Of a DNA stretch of 10,702 bases, positions 1 through 6,558 are shown piece after piece. Location: the NCBI GenBank assembly GCA_016781725.1, contig JADDPU010000184.1, forward strand, positions 1-10,702. Direction: 5' to 3'. The position numbers and the translations under genes were made by a program. Each line of letters opens with the position of its first letter. The stretch's first letter is position 1. Source of the DNA: Rubrobacter sp. (GTDB lineage: Bacteria; Actinomycetota; Rubrobacteria; Rubrobacterales; Rubrobacteraceae). A model generated the notes under the pieces. It was not told where the DNA came from and ran no database searches. It saw only the letters and a program-made list of their open reading frames with translations.

Positions 1-1702
1 CTACCTCGAGCGCTACATGAACTACGGGATCACGCCTGACGAGTTGCGCTCGGGCAAGCCAGTGGTCGGCATCTCCCAGACCGGCAGCGATCTTGTCCCC
101 TGCAACCGGCACCACCTGGAGCTCGCGCGTCGCGTGCGCGACGGGATCCGCGACGCCGGCGGGATCCCGATGGAGTTCCCGGTACACCCGATCTTCGAGA
201 ACTGCCGCAGGCCGACCGCGGCCCTCGACCGCAACCTCTCCTACCTCGGGCTGGTGGAGGTCCTCCACGGGTACTTCATGGACGCCGTCGTGCTGACAAC
301 CGGCTGCGACAAGACCACGCCGGCCGCGATCATGGCCGCCTCGACGGTTGACATCCCCTCGATAGTGCTCTCGGGCGGGCCGATGCTCGACGGCTACTTC
401 GAGGGCGAGCTCGTAGGCTCGGGGATGGCGATCTGGAAGAGCCGCCGCAGGTTGGCGGCAGGCCAGATCGACGAGGAGGAGTTCTTCGAGACGGCGCTGG
501 CCTCGGCGCCGTCTGCGGGTCATTGCAACACGATGGGGACGGCCTCCACCATGAACGCCCTCGCGGAGGTGCTCGGCCTCTCGCTGCCGGGGAGCGCGGC
601 CATCCCCGCCCCCTACCGCGAGCGCGCCCAGATGGCCTACGAGACGGGAAAGCGCATCGTCGAGATGGCCTACGAGGACCTGCGCCCGTCGAAGATCCTG
701 ACGCGCGAGTCCTTCCTCAACGCCATCGTCGCCACCACGGCCATAGGCGGATCCACCAACGCCCAGCCGCACGTGATGGCCATGGCGCGTCACGCAGGCG
801 TCGAGCTCGAGCCCTCCGACTGGGAGCACGGCTACGACGCGCCGCTGCTCGTCAACATGCAGCCGGCCGGCCGGTATCTGGGCGAGCGCTTCCATCGAGC
901 CGGCGGCGTGCCGGCGGTGCTCTGCGAGCTCTTGCGGGCCGGGAAGATCGAAGGCGGGGCTATGACCGTTACGGGGAGGACGCTGGCCGAGAACGTCGCC
1001 GGGCGCGAGAGCGTGGACCGGGAGATGATCACCCCTTACGAGGAGCCGCTGCAAGAGCACGCCGGCTTCCTCGTCCTCTCCGGCAACCTCTTCGACTTCG
1101 CGATCATCAAGACTAGCGTGATCTCCGCGGAGTTCCGCGAGCGCTACCTGAGCGAACCCGGAAACGAGGGCGTCTTCGAGGGAAGGGCGGTCGTATTCGA
1201 CGGCTCGGACGACTACCACGACCGCATCAACGATCCAGGGTTGGGCATCGACGAGCGTTCCGTCCTCGTGATCCGGGGCGCCGGACCCATCGGGTGGCCC
1301 GGTTCTGCCGAGGTCGTCAACATGCAGCCCCCCGACGATCTCCTCAAGCGCGGGATCAACACCCTGCCGACCATCGGCGACGGCCGGCAGTCGGGCACCT
1401 CCGACAGCCCCTCGATCCTCAACGCAGCACCCGAGAGCGCCGCCGGCGGCGGCCTGGCCTGGCTCAGGACCGGCGACACCATCCGCATCGACCTCAACGC
1501 CCGGACTTGCGACGCGCTCGTGCGGGACGAAGAGATCGAACGCCGCAAGCGGGAGGAGGGCATCCCGGCCGTCCCGGAGAACCAGACGCCCTGGCAGGAG
1601 ATCTACCGCGCCTCGGTAAACCAGCTCGACGGCGGCGGGGTCCTGGAGGCTGCCCTGAAGTACCGGGGCATCGCCTCGAAGACGCCGCGCCACAACCACT
1701 GA
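1..1702 (+). CDS. IlvD/Edd-family sugar-acid (pentonate-type) dehydratase, 5' end missing
   Basis: Iron-sulfur dehydratase that removes water from an aldonate to give a 2-keto-3-deoxy acid in the cytoplasm. The frame is open to the left edge (first whole codon at 2), and an internal ATG lies at 17. Homologues of about 580-595 residues suggest some 25 N-terminal residues are missing. Numbering from that ATG, the three expected cluster cysteines are C29 (PCNRHH), C97 (GCDKTTPA) and C170 (GHCNTMGTASTMN). K99 lies in the GCDK motif, and S459 in GDGRQSGTS matches the proposed catalytic serine. The GHCNTMG form and the segments DRNLSYLGLVEV and AIGGSTNA resemble D-xylonate/L-arabonate dehydratases more than the branched-chain enzyme IlvD, although many such proteins are annotated as dihydroxy-acid dehydratase. 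The exact substrate is unknown. No ilvB/ilvC neighbours are visible, and the sugar genes downstream favour a catabolic role. No U-tract terminator follows. Confidence 0.88.
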   Translation, partial: YLERYMNYGITPDELRSGKPVVGISQTGSDLVPCNRHHLELARRVRDGIRDAGGIPMEFPVHPIFENCRRPTAALDRNLSYLGLVEVLHGYFMDAVVLTTGCDKTTPAAIMAASTVDIPSIVLSGGPMLDGYFEGELVGSGMAIWKSRRRLAAGQIDEEEFFETALASAPSAGHCNTMGTASTMNALAEVLGLSLPGSAAIPAPYRERAQMAYETGKRIVEMAYEDLRPSKILTRESFLNAIVATTAIGGSTNAQPHVMAMARHAGVELEPSDWEHGYDAPLLVNMQPAGRYLGERFHRAGGVPAVLCELLRAGKIEGGAMTVTGRTLAENVAGRESVDREMITPYEEPLQEHAGFLVLSGNLFDFAIIKTSVISAEFRERYLSEPGNEGVFEGRAVVFDGSDDYHDRINDPGLGIDERSVLVIRGAGPIGWPGSAEVVNMQPPDDLLKRGINTLPTIGDGRQSGTSDSPSILNAAPESAAGGGLAWLRTGDTIRIDLNARTCDALVRDEEIERRKREEGIPAVPENQTPWQEIYRASVNQLDGGGVLEAALKYRGIASKTPRHNH

Positions 1703-1837
1703 TGGAGAGGACCTCGTCAGGGGCAAAGCCGGCGTGAGAGCGGCCCGCCTCTCCGTGATCGGGCAGCCGGTCAGGAGGGGGCGGGAGTACCCGGCTTCCG
1801 AATGCTCGGTCTCGGGCGCTCGTCCAGCTTTTTCCCG

Positions 1838-1862
1838 CATATAGTACATTTGTATGATGCAT
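1838..1862 (+). promoter_or_regulatory. AT-rich island, candidate promoter of the receiver gene
   Basis: This is a short AT-rich patch in a strongly GC-rich intergenic region of about 230 bases (1703-1933). It holds two -10-like hexamers, TATAGT at 1840-1845 (5 of 6 matches to TATAAT) and TATGAT at 1853-1858. No convincing -35 box lies at 16-18 bases. Transcription from here would give the receiver gene a leader of about 65-80 bases. The rest of the gap shows no clear gene or terminator. Confidence 0.35.
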
Positions 1863-1933
1863 CCCGGCGGTGTTCTGGTTAGGGTGAGGTTCAAAGACTC
1901 GATCGTGAAGGTGGTTGGCGCGGAGGTATGAGG

Positions 1934-2290
1934 ATGAAGCGTGTGATTGTTGTAGAAGACCACTCGGTCTTCGCGCAAGCCCTGGAGTTCGTGCTTGGGA
2001 AAGAGAACGGCACGGAGGTCGTCCTGGCCCGCACGGTCGAGGACGGCAGGGCCCTGATCCGCGGCGATGCGCCGCTGGACCTGGCGATCCTGGATCTCAT
2101 GCTCCCCGACGGCGATGGCGCCGATCTGGTGGATGAGGTCAGGCGCCACCACCCAAAGACGCCCGTGGCGATCCTGAGCGCCAGGGACGACGTCGCGCAG
2201 GTCGCCTCGGAGGCCGGGGCCGACGTGGCGATACACAAGGCGACGCCCCTGCCAAGCATAATCTCTTCCATCGAGCGGCTAACCCGTTAG
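1934..2290 (+). CDS. Single-domain response regulator (CheY-like receiver only)
   Basis: Phosphoacceptor domain of a two-component system with no output domain, 118 residues. Start choice: GGAGGT at 1922-1927 lies 6 bases before the ATG at 1934, while the alternative in-frame ATG at 1928 directly abuts it. The receiver landmarks are present: acidic pair E8-D9, phospho-accepting D54 in LAILDLMLPDGDG, switch residue S82 in AILSAR, and conserved K102. The usual proline after that lysine is replaced by alanine (K102-A103), with P105 two residues later. The N-terminal VVEDHSVF resembles NarL/FixJ-type receivers. The frame after the stop codes for about 25 residues with no helix-turn-helix, so this does not look like a frameshifted regulator. 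No histidine kinase is in the window, so its partner is unknown. It probably acts through protein-protein contacts or in a phosphorelay. Confidence 0.87.
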   Translation: MKRVIVVEDHSVFAQALEFVLGKENGTEVVLARTVEDGRALIRGDAPLDLAILDLMLPDGDGADLVDEVRRHHPKTPVAILSARDDVAQVASEAGADVAIHKATPLPSIISSIERLTR

Positions 2291-2302
2291 GAGCTTCGTC
2301 TA

Positions 2303-2316
2303 CCGGCGTACGCCGG
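2303..2316. repeat. Perfect 14-base palindrome upstream of the SDR gene
   Basis: CCGGCGTACGCCGG is self-complementary over all 14 bases. It lies 13 bases after the receiver stop codon and about 87 bases before the SDR start. As RNA it could form a 5-bp stem with a GUAC loop, but no U-tract follows, so a terminator is unlikely. It could be an operator half-site pair or chance in GC-rich DNA. Confidence 0.3.
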
Positions 2317-2385
2317 AGGCCGCGCCCTGCTCGTCGACCGGGGTCGGGACAACCCGCGGCATCGATTATAGGAGAGAAAAGTTAC

Positions 2386-2395
2386 AAGGAGGTAA
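2386..2395 (+). promoter_or_regulatory. Near-perfect Shine-Dalgarno of the SDR gene
   Basis: AAGGAGGTAA is close to the full complement of the 16S rRNA tail and lies 7 bases before the ATG at 2403. It is the strongest ribosome binding site in the window, which suggests the SDR is translated at a high level. Confidence 0.8.
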
Positions 2396-2402
2396 CAGCC
2401 GT

Positions 2403-3158
2403 ATGGCGCTTTCGGAAGAGGTAGCGTGGGTGACGGGTAGTAGTACGGGCATCGGGCGCGCGGTGGCCGTGGCGCTCGCCGAGCAGGGGAGGCGGGTCGT
2501 CGTTCACTACAACGCCAGCGAGGACGAGGCCAGGAGGGTGGTGGGGGAGATAGAAGCCTCGGGCGGCGAGGCCTCGCTCGTGGGGGGCGACGTGTCGGAC
2601 GCCGGCGAGGTAGGGCGGATGGTCGGGGAGATAGAAGACCGCCACGGCCGGTTAGACGTTCTGGTCAACAACGCGGGGTCCCTGATCGAACGCAGGAGCC
2701 TCTCGGAGATGACCGAGGATCTCTGGGACCGCGTCATGGACGTGAACCTGAAGTCCGTCTTTCTCTGCTCGCGCTCGGTGCTGCCGATGATGAAGCGGCA
2801 GGGGGGTGGCAGGATCATCAACATGACCTCCGTGGCCGCCCGCAACGGGGGCGGGCCTGGCTCCGTCGCCTACGCCACCGCCAAGGGCGGCGTCAGCACC
2901 CTCACCCGCGCGATGGCCAAGGAGCTGATCTCCGAGAACATCCTGGTAAACGGGGTAGCCCCAGGGGTCATAACCACCCCCTTCCACGACCGCTTCACGC
3001 CCCCCGAGGTCCGCGAGAGCCTCAAGAGAACCATCCCCATAGGCCGCGAGGGAACCCCGGAGGAGACCGCGGGGGTCGTCGCGTTCCTGGCCTCCCCGGC
3101 GGCAAACTACCTGGTCGGCGAGATCATCGAGGTCAACGGCGGCCAGCTGATGAGCTAG
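2403..3158 (+). CDS. Classical short-chain dehydrogenase/reductase (FabG-like SDR)
   Basis: NAD(P)-dependent oxidoreductase with a Rossmann fold, 251 residues, the usual length of classical SDRs. The cofactor loop TGSSTGIG occupies residues 11-18, NNAG residues 89-92, and the catalytic set N115, S143, Y157 and K161 is complete (YATAK). The C-terminus ends in EIIEVNGGQLMS, the normal VDGG-type ending. The family includes 3-oxoacyl-ACP reductases, glucose 1-dehydrogenases and 2-keto-3-deoxy-sugar-acid dehydrogenases, and sequence motifs alone do not separate them. It sits between the sugar-acid dehydratase and a D-threo-aldose-type dehydrogenase, with no fatty-acid synthesis genes nearby, so sugar or sugar-acid oxidation is more likely than FabG. 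This is inference from context. The start is fixed by the strong ribosome binding site 7 bases upstream. Confidence 0.92.
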   Translation: MALSEEVAWVTGSSTGIGRAVAVALAEQGRRVVVHYNASEDEARRVVGEIEASGGEASLVGGDVSDAGEVGRMVGEIEDRHGRLDVLVNNAGSLIERRSLSEMTEDLWDRVMDVNLKSVFLCSRSVLPMMKRQGGGRIINMTSVAARNGGGPGSVAYATAKGGVSTLTRAMAKELISENILVNGVAPGVITTPFHDRFTPPEVRESLKRTIPIGREGTPEETAGVVAFLASPAANYLVGEIIEVNGGQLMS

Positions 3159-3233
3159 AGCCGAAAAGGAGAAGAGGGAACCGGAAGCCGAGAGCCCTTG
3201 TATACACAGCATACGGACTCGAGGAGGCTACCC

Positions 3234-3830
3234 ATGTTGACGATAAGGAGCAGGGCCGGCTTTCTGGCAGCGGCCCTGTTGGTAAACCTCGTGGCCGCGG
3301 GAACCTTAGGCGCAAGGGAGGCGCGCGCATGCTCGTGTGTGGGAATACCCAGCGTCAAGGAGGGGTTGAGGAACTCCGACGCGGTGTTCTGGGGCGAGGC
3401 GGTGAGCGTCGAAGAACAAGGGTTCGCGTCGATCGCCCCTCCGTTCCAGGCTCCGGTTACCTTCGAGGTAAGGGAATCCTGGAAAGGCGTCTCACAGGAG
3501 CGGGTGGTAGTACACGGGCAAGGGATGGAGGCGAGCTGCGGTCTCGATTTCGACGAAGGCAAGACCTACCTGGTCTTCGCGTACCACGTCGGCAAAGGAG
3601 AAGACGGTCCCCTCGGAACAGATCTCTGCACCGCGACCAAACCGCTCTCCGACGTGGAGGCAGCATCGCGGGCGCTCGGCTCTCCAACCGACCAGTTCCC
3701 CGATGCCGGGGGTCCCGACGCCAGGTACTTCGGCGGCGGCTTGACGGCCGCCGCGGTGGCAGTCTTCGCCTCACTCGTGCTGACGGGTGTGATCAACGCT
3801 CGTCGACAAAGGCGCGCTCGACGACCGTAA
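3234..3830 (+). CDS. Secreted TIMP/netrin-like domain protein with C-terminal membrane anchor
   Basis: Predicted exported protein of 198 residues. The ATG at 3234 has GAGGAGG at 3221-3227, 6 bases upstream; a TTG at 3198 in the same frame lacks such a site. Residues 1-32 form a signal peptide with a hydrophobic core at about 9-26 and a signal peptidase I site ARA|C, so Cys33 would be the first mature residue. The mature start CSCVGIPSVKEGLRNSDAVF and the following segment resemble the N-terminal CxC domain of tissue inhibitors of metalloproteinases. The only cysteines are C33, C35, C102 and C132, which are mature positions 1, 3, 70 and 100. The C-terminus has a glycine start, a hydrophobic helix at about 168-187 and the tail NARRQRRARRP, an anchor with a cytoplasmic basic end. 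The lipobox match is poor, so a lipoprotein is less likely. Its biological role and target are unknown. Confidence 0.72.
   Translation: MLTIRSRAGFLAAALLVNLVAAGTLGAREARACSCVGIPSVKEGLRNSDAVFWGEAVSVEEQGFASIAPPFQAPVTFEVRESWKGVSQERVVVHGQGMEASCGLDFDEGKTYLVFAYHVGKGEDGPLGTDLCTATKPLSDVEAASRALGSPTDQFPDAGGPDARYFGGGLTAAAVAVFASLVLTGVINARRQRRARRP
3800..3824. repeat. Inverted repeat at the 3' end of the TIMP-like gene
   Basis: TCGTCGA (3800-3806) and TCGACGA (3818-3824) are exact 7-base complements separated by 11 bases. They lie just inside the stop codon of the TIMP-like gene and 24 bases from the stop of the convergent aldo/keto reductase. The hairpin could slow polymerase or protect the 3' end. No U-tract follows on either strand, so a standard intrinsic terminator is not supported. 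Confidence 0.3.
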
Positions 3831-3848
3831 GTCGCCGGGATCAGCCCT

Positions 3849-4790
3849 CTAAGCCAGAACATCCAACCTCTCCCACAGCTCGCCCGGTATCGGGTGGACG
3901 GCGAGGTCCAGGGTCTGCCCGACCCGCTCCGGGCGGGTAATGCCGACGATGGTCGAGGCGATGCGGGGATCTCGCAGCGAGAGCTGGAGGGCGGCGGCGG
4001 GCAGCGGGACACCGAACTGCCCGCAGGCCTCCTGCATCACCCGGACGCGCTCGACCAACGCCTCCGGGGCCTCCTCGTACATGTAGCGCGCGTAGGCGTC
4101 CGGGCCCTTGGCGAGGATGCCGCTCCCGTAGGGAGCCGCGTTGAGGGCGGCTACGCCGTGCTCAGTGGCCACGTCGAAGAGGGGGTCGGCGCTCCGGTCG
4201 ACGAGCGTGTAGCGGTTGTGGGAGATCACGGCCTCGAAGAGGCCGGTCTCGACGAACCGGATCATGAGGTCTACCGGTCCACCCGCCACGCCGAGGTGTT
4301 CGATGACGCCCTCTTCCTTGAGGCCCGTCAGCACCTCCACGGGTCCGCCCGGAGCCATCATGTGCTCGAAGCTCTCGTGCTCCGGGTCGTGCAGATAGAC
4401 GAGTTGGAGCCGGTCCATCCCGAGCAGGTGCAAGGAACGCTCCACGGAACGGCGCATCTGCTCGCCGGAGAAGTCACCGGTGGTGAGGTCGCGGTCGGCC
4501 TTGGTGGCGAGCACTACGCCGTCGGGCAGGCCCCCGATCTCTCCGAGCACCTCGCCGATGCGGCGCTCGCTCTCCCCGTCGCCGTAGGAGGCGGCGGTAT
4601 CGAGAAAGTTGATGGGGCTCTCGAAGACGGCTCGTAAGGTCTCGTGTGCCCGCTGCTTGCCGACAGAGTAGCCGAAGGTCTCCGGCATGTCCCCGAGTGG
4701 TGCGCACCCGACGCACACCGCCGAGACGGAGAGGCCGGTCCTGCCCAAGGTCCTTCTAGATCGAGGATCAACCACCCTGCTCTTCGCCAT
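3849..4790 (-). CDS. Aldo/keto reductase, D-threo-aldose (L-fucose) 1-dehydrogenase type
   Basis: NAD(P)-dependent TIM-barrel oxidoreductase, 313 residues. The frame continues 52 codons further upstream, but the ATG at 4790 is chosen because GGGAGG (plus-strand 4797-4802) lies 6 bases before it and the protein then starts in the normal family position (RTLGRTGLSVSAVCVG). The catalytic tetrad is complete: D64 and Y69 in FLDTAASYG, K97 in LATKAD, H134 in YLHDPEHE. Later segments such as NRYTLVDRSADPL and APYGSGILAKGP match the D-threo-aldose 1-dehydrogenase/L-fucose dehydrogenase/pyridoxal 4-dehydrogenase group, which oxidises C1 of aldoses to lactones. The substrate here is inferred only. It is divergent from the FGGY kinase across 245 bases, so the two genes may share control, and it converges with the TIMP-like gene. 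Confidence 0.88.
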   Translation of the reverse strand: MAKSRVVDPRSRRTLGRTGLSVSAVCVGCAPLGDMPETFGYSVGKQRAHETLRAVFESPINFLDTAASYGDGESERRIGEVLGEIGGLPDGVVLATKADRDLTTGDFSGEQMRRSVERSLHLLGMDRLQLVYLHDPEHESFEHMMAPGGPVEVLTGLKEEGVIEHLGVAGGPVDLMIRFVETGLFEAVISHNRYTLVDRSADPLFDVATEHGVAALNAAPYGSGILAKGPDAYARYMYEEAPEALVERVRVMQEACGQFGVPLPAAALQLSLRDPRIASTIVGITRPERVGQTLDLAVHPIPGELWERLDVLA

Positions 4791-4902
4791 CCCGTTCCTC
4801 CCAACTCGAAACTTCGCTTTGCGTCCTCGGCAGGCGGCCCGTAGGTCCCGCGTCGAGCTCCCCCTAACCGGGTCATGTACGCAGATCTTCTCAGAACCCC
4901 GA

Positions 4903-4916
4903 ACGTGGGGCCACGT
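4903..4916. promoter_or_regulatory. Inverted repeat ACGTGG-N2-CCACGT, candidate operator
   Basis: Two exact 6-base complementary arms are separated by GG in the divergent region between the aldo/keto reductase (start 4790) and the kinase leader (ATG 4983). A symmetric site placed here could bind a dimeric regulator controlling both genes. No regulator gene is visible in the window. The rest of 4791-4982 holds no clear gene and no -10/-35 pair I would defend. Confidence 0.35.
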
Positions 4917-4965
4917 GTTGCGGGTAGACGGCCGGTGTGGAAACATGCGAAACGGTTGCGGGGAA

Positions 4966-4974
4966 AAGGAGGAG
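4966..4974 (+). promoter_or_regulatory. Strong Shine-Dalgarno of the kinase leader ORF
   Basis: AAGGAGGAG lies 8 bases before the ATG at 4983. It is much stronger than the GGGAG (5025-5029) in front of the kinase ATG at 5036. Ribosomes loaded here would translate the small leader ORF and reach the kinase start by stop/start overlap. Confidence 0.55.
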
Positions 4975-4982
4975 AATTGGCG

Positions 4983-5039
4983 ATGCCCGATATGAGCCTC
5001 TCTGGGGGCCGGGCTTTAGGCTTCGGGAGCGCCCGATGA
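4983..5039 (+). CDS. Putative 18-residue leader peptide overlapping the kinase start
   Basis: This small ORF encodes MPDMSLSGGRALGFGSAR. It begins 8 bases after a strong ribosome binding site, and its TGA stop (5037-5039) overlaps the kinase ATG (5036-5038) as ATGA. That arrangement is typical of translational coupling. The peptide has no run of a single amino acid that would suggest attenuation and no recognisable domain. The alternative is that this is chance and the ribosome binding site belongs to a kinase form starting at a rare ATT or at the poorly placed GTG at 4937, which I consider less likely. Confidence 0.42.
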   Translation: MPDMSLSGGRALGFGSAR

Positions 5040-6532
5040 GCGGGCTGCTCCTCGGCGTGGACGTTGGGACCTCTAGCACCAAGGGCGTCCTCGCCCGCCC
5101 AGACGGCCAGGTCGTGGCGACCGCGGAGAGGCCGCACGGCCTGAGCATGCCCCGCCCCGGCTGGGCCGAGCACGACGCCGAGGGCGTTTGGTGGGCTGAC
5201 TTCGTCTCCATCTGCCGCGAGCTGCTGAAGAAAGCGGACGACGGCATAGCAGCCGTCTGCACGAGCGGCATCGGGGCCTCCGTCCTTCCGGCCGACGGGG
5301 GCGGCAAGCCCCTGCGAGCGGCCATCCTCTACGGGATAGACGCGCGGGCGGAGAGGGAGATAGAGGAGCTCAACGACCGCTACGGGCGCGAGGCCCTGCT
5401 CGAGCGCTGCGGCTCCGTCCTCACGACCCAGGCCGTAGGCCCCAAGCTCCTCTGGCTCCGGCGCAACGAGCCCGAGGTCTGGGAGAAGACCGAGAAGTTC
5501 TTTATGGCAAGCTCGTTTATCGCGTACCGGCTCACGGGCGAGTACGTCCTGGATCACCACTCGGCGAGCCAGTGCGACCCCCTCTACGACGTGCACGCCA
5601 ACGCCTGGATAGACGATTACGCCGAAGAGTTGGCGCCGGGTCTGCCGCTGCCGCGTCTGCTCTGGCCCGCCGAGGTCGTCGGCGAGGTGGGCCGCGAGGG
5701 CTCGGAGGCGACCGGGATCCCGGCCGGAACCCCCGTCGCCGCCGGCACGATAGACGCCTGGAGCGAAGGCGCGAGCGTAGGGGTCCAGAACCCGGGCGAC
5801 CTGATGCTCATGTACGGCACGACGATGTTCATCATCGAGGTCCTCGAAGAACCCCTCCATCATCCCGGTCTCTGGGGCACCACCGGCATCCTGCCGGGGA
5901 CGCACAACCTGGCGGCCGGCATGGCGACCTCGGGCGCGCTTACCGGATGGCTGAAAAAAATCTCCGGCGACGTACCCTACGAGGAGCTAACCGAGGAGGC
6001 CGCCGCCGTGCCGCCGGGCTCGGACGCGCTCGTCGTCCTGCCCTACTTCGCCGGGGAGCGCACCCCCATCTTCGACCCGAAGGCGCGGGGCCTGATCTGC
6101 GGCCTCACGGTGGGCCACGGCCGCGGCCACCTCTACCGCGCTATGCTCGAAGCGACGGCCTACGGCGTCAGGCACATCTTCGAGTCCATGCGCGAAGCCG
6201 GCGGCGGCGGAGAGCGCCTCGTCGCCGTCGGCGGCGGGACCAGGGGCGGCCTCTGGACCCAGATCGTCTCCGACGTAACGGGCCGGCCGCAAGAGCTGCC
6301 CGAACAGACCATAGGGGCCGCCTACGGCGACGCCCTGCTCGCCGCCAGGGCCGTAGGCCTCGCCGAGCCGGAGACGGACTGGAGCAAAATCTCCGCCACC
6401 GTCGAGCCTAACCCCGAGAACCGCGAGACCTACGACGACCTCTACCGCGTCTACCGGGATCTCTACCCGGCCACCCGCGAGGCGTCGCACGAGCTGGCCG
6501 CCAGGCAAAAGGGCGGGGAAGTCGTCGTCTGA
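5036..6532 (+). CDS. FGGY-family carbohydrate kinase (xylulokinase-like)
   Basis: ATP-dependent sugar kinase of 498 residues, the family's usual size, with two actin-like domains. The N-terminal motif LGVDVGTSSTKG contains conserved D9. The catalytic-base region is GTIDAWSEG with D240, equivalent to the GDN/GDQ aspartate of xylulokinase. MYGTT around 260-263 and VGGGTRGGLW at 398-407 form the nucleotide-binding loops, and YFAGERTPIFDPKARG at 337-352 matches the FGGY_C signature. Such kinases phosphorylate ketoses or polyols such as xylulose, ribulose, fuculose or rhamnulose, and the substrate cannot be read from motifs alone. The ATG at 5036 is chosen because the protein then starts exactly at the family N-terminus. 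Its own ribosome site (GGGAG, 6 bases upstream) is moderate, and translation is probably helped by the overlapping leader ORF. It is divergent from the aldo/keto reductase and converges with the LarA homologue 26 bases downstream. Confidence 0.92.
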   Translation: MSGLLLGVDVGTSSTKGVLARPDGQVVATAERPHGLSMPRPGWAEHDAEGVWWADFVSICRELLKKADDGIAAVCTSGIGASVLPADGGGKPLRAAILYGIDARAEREIEELNDRYGREALLERCGSVLTTQAVGPKLLWLRRNEPEVWEKTEKFFMASSFIAYRLTGEYVLDHHSASQCDPLYDVHANAWIDDYAEELAPGLPLPRLLWPAEVVGEVGREGSEATGIPAGTPVAAGTIDAWSEGASVGVQNPGDLMLMYGTTMFIIEVLEEPLHHPGLWGTTGILPGTHNLAAGMATSGALTGWLKKISGDVPYEELTEEAAAVPPGSDALVVLPYFAGERTPIFDPKARGLICGLTVGHGRGHLYRAMLEATAYGVRHIFESMREAGGGGERLVAVGGGTRGGLWTQIVSDVTGRPQELPEQTIGAAYGDALLAARAVGLAEPETDWSKISATVEPNPENRETYDDLYRVYRDLYPATREASHELAARQKGGEVVV

Positions 6533-6558
6533 GAGGCAGGGTCTACCGTAAGGAATGC

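Noticed and set aside
1..1702. Branched-chain amino-acid dihydroxy-acid dehydratase (IlvD)
   Set aside because: The third cysteine motif (GHCNTMGTASTMN) and other segments fit the pentonate dehydratase branch better, and no branched-chain biosynthesis genes are adjacent. It is not fully excluded.
1734..1751. GAGAG...CTCTC hairpin after the dehydratase, considered as a terminator
   Set aside because: The stem is only about 5 bp and no U-tract follows.
1854..1931. A 25-codon ORF starting ATG-ATG upstream of the receiver and ending near its start
   Set aside because: There is no ribosome binding site before it, and its first codons overlap the -10-like sequence. Its TGA lies in the receiver's ribosome-site spacer and not at the chosen start.
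3198..3233. TTG start and extra 12 residues for the TIMP-like protein
   Set aside because: This would place charged residues before the signal peptide and has no ribosome site, whereas the ATG at 3234 has GAGGAGG 6 bases upstream.
4791..4946. 52-codon N-terminal extension of the aldo/keto reductase
   Set aside because: The ATG at 4790 has a good ribosome site, and the extension lies in the divergent promoter region without family-like sequence.
4937..5035. GTG-initiated N-terminal extension of the FGGY kinase
   Set aside because: There is no ribosome site before the GTG, the added residues are basic and lack family similarity, and the FGGY N-terminus starts naturally at the ATG at 5036.
4514..5905. 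463-codon minus-strand ORF spanning the AKR start and the kinase
   Set aside because: It overlaps two well-supported genes in other frames. Its sequence is unlike any family I recognise, consistent with a shadow ORF.
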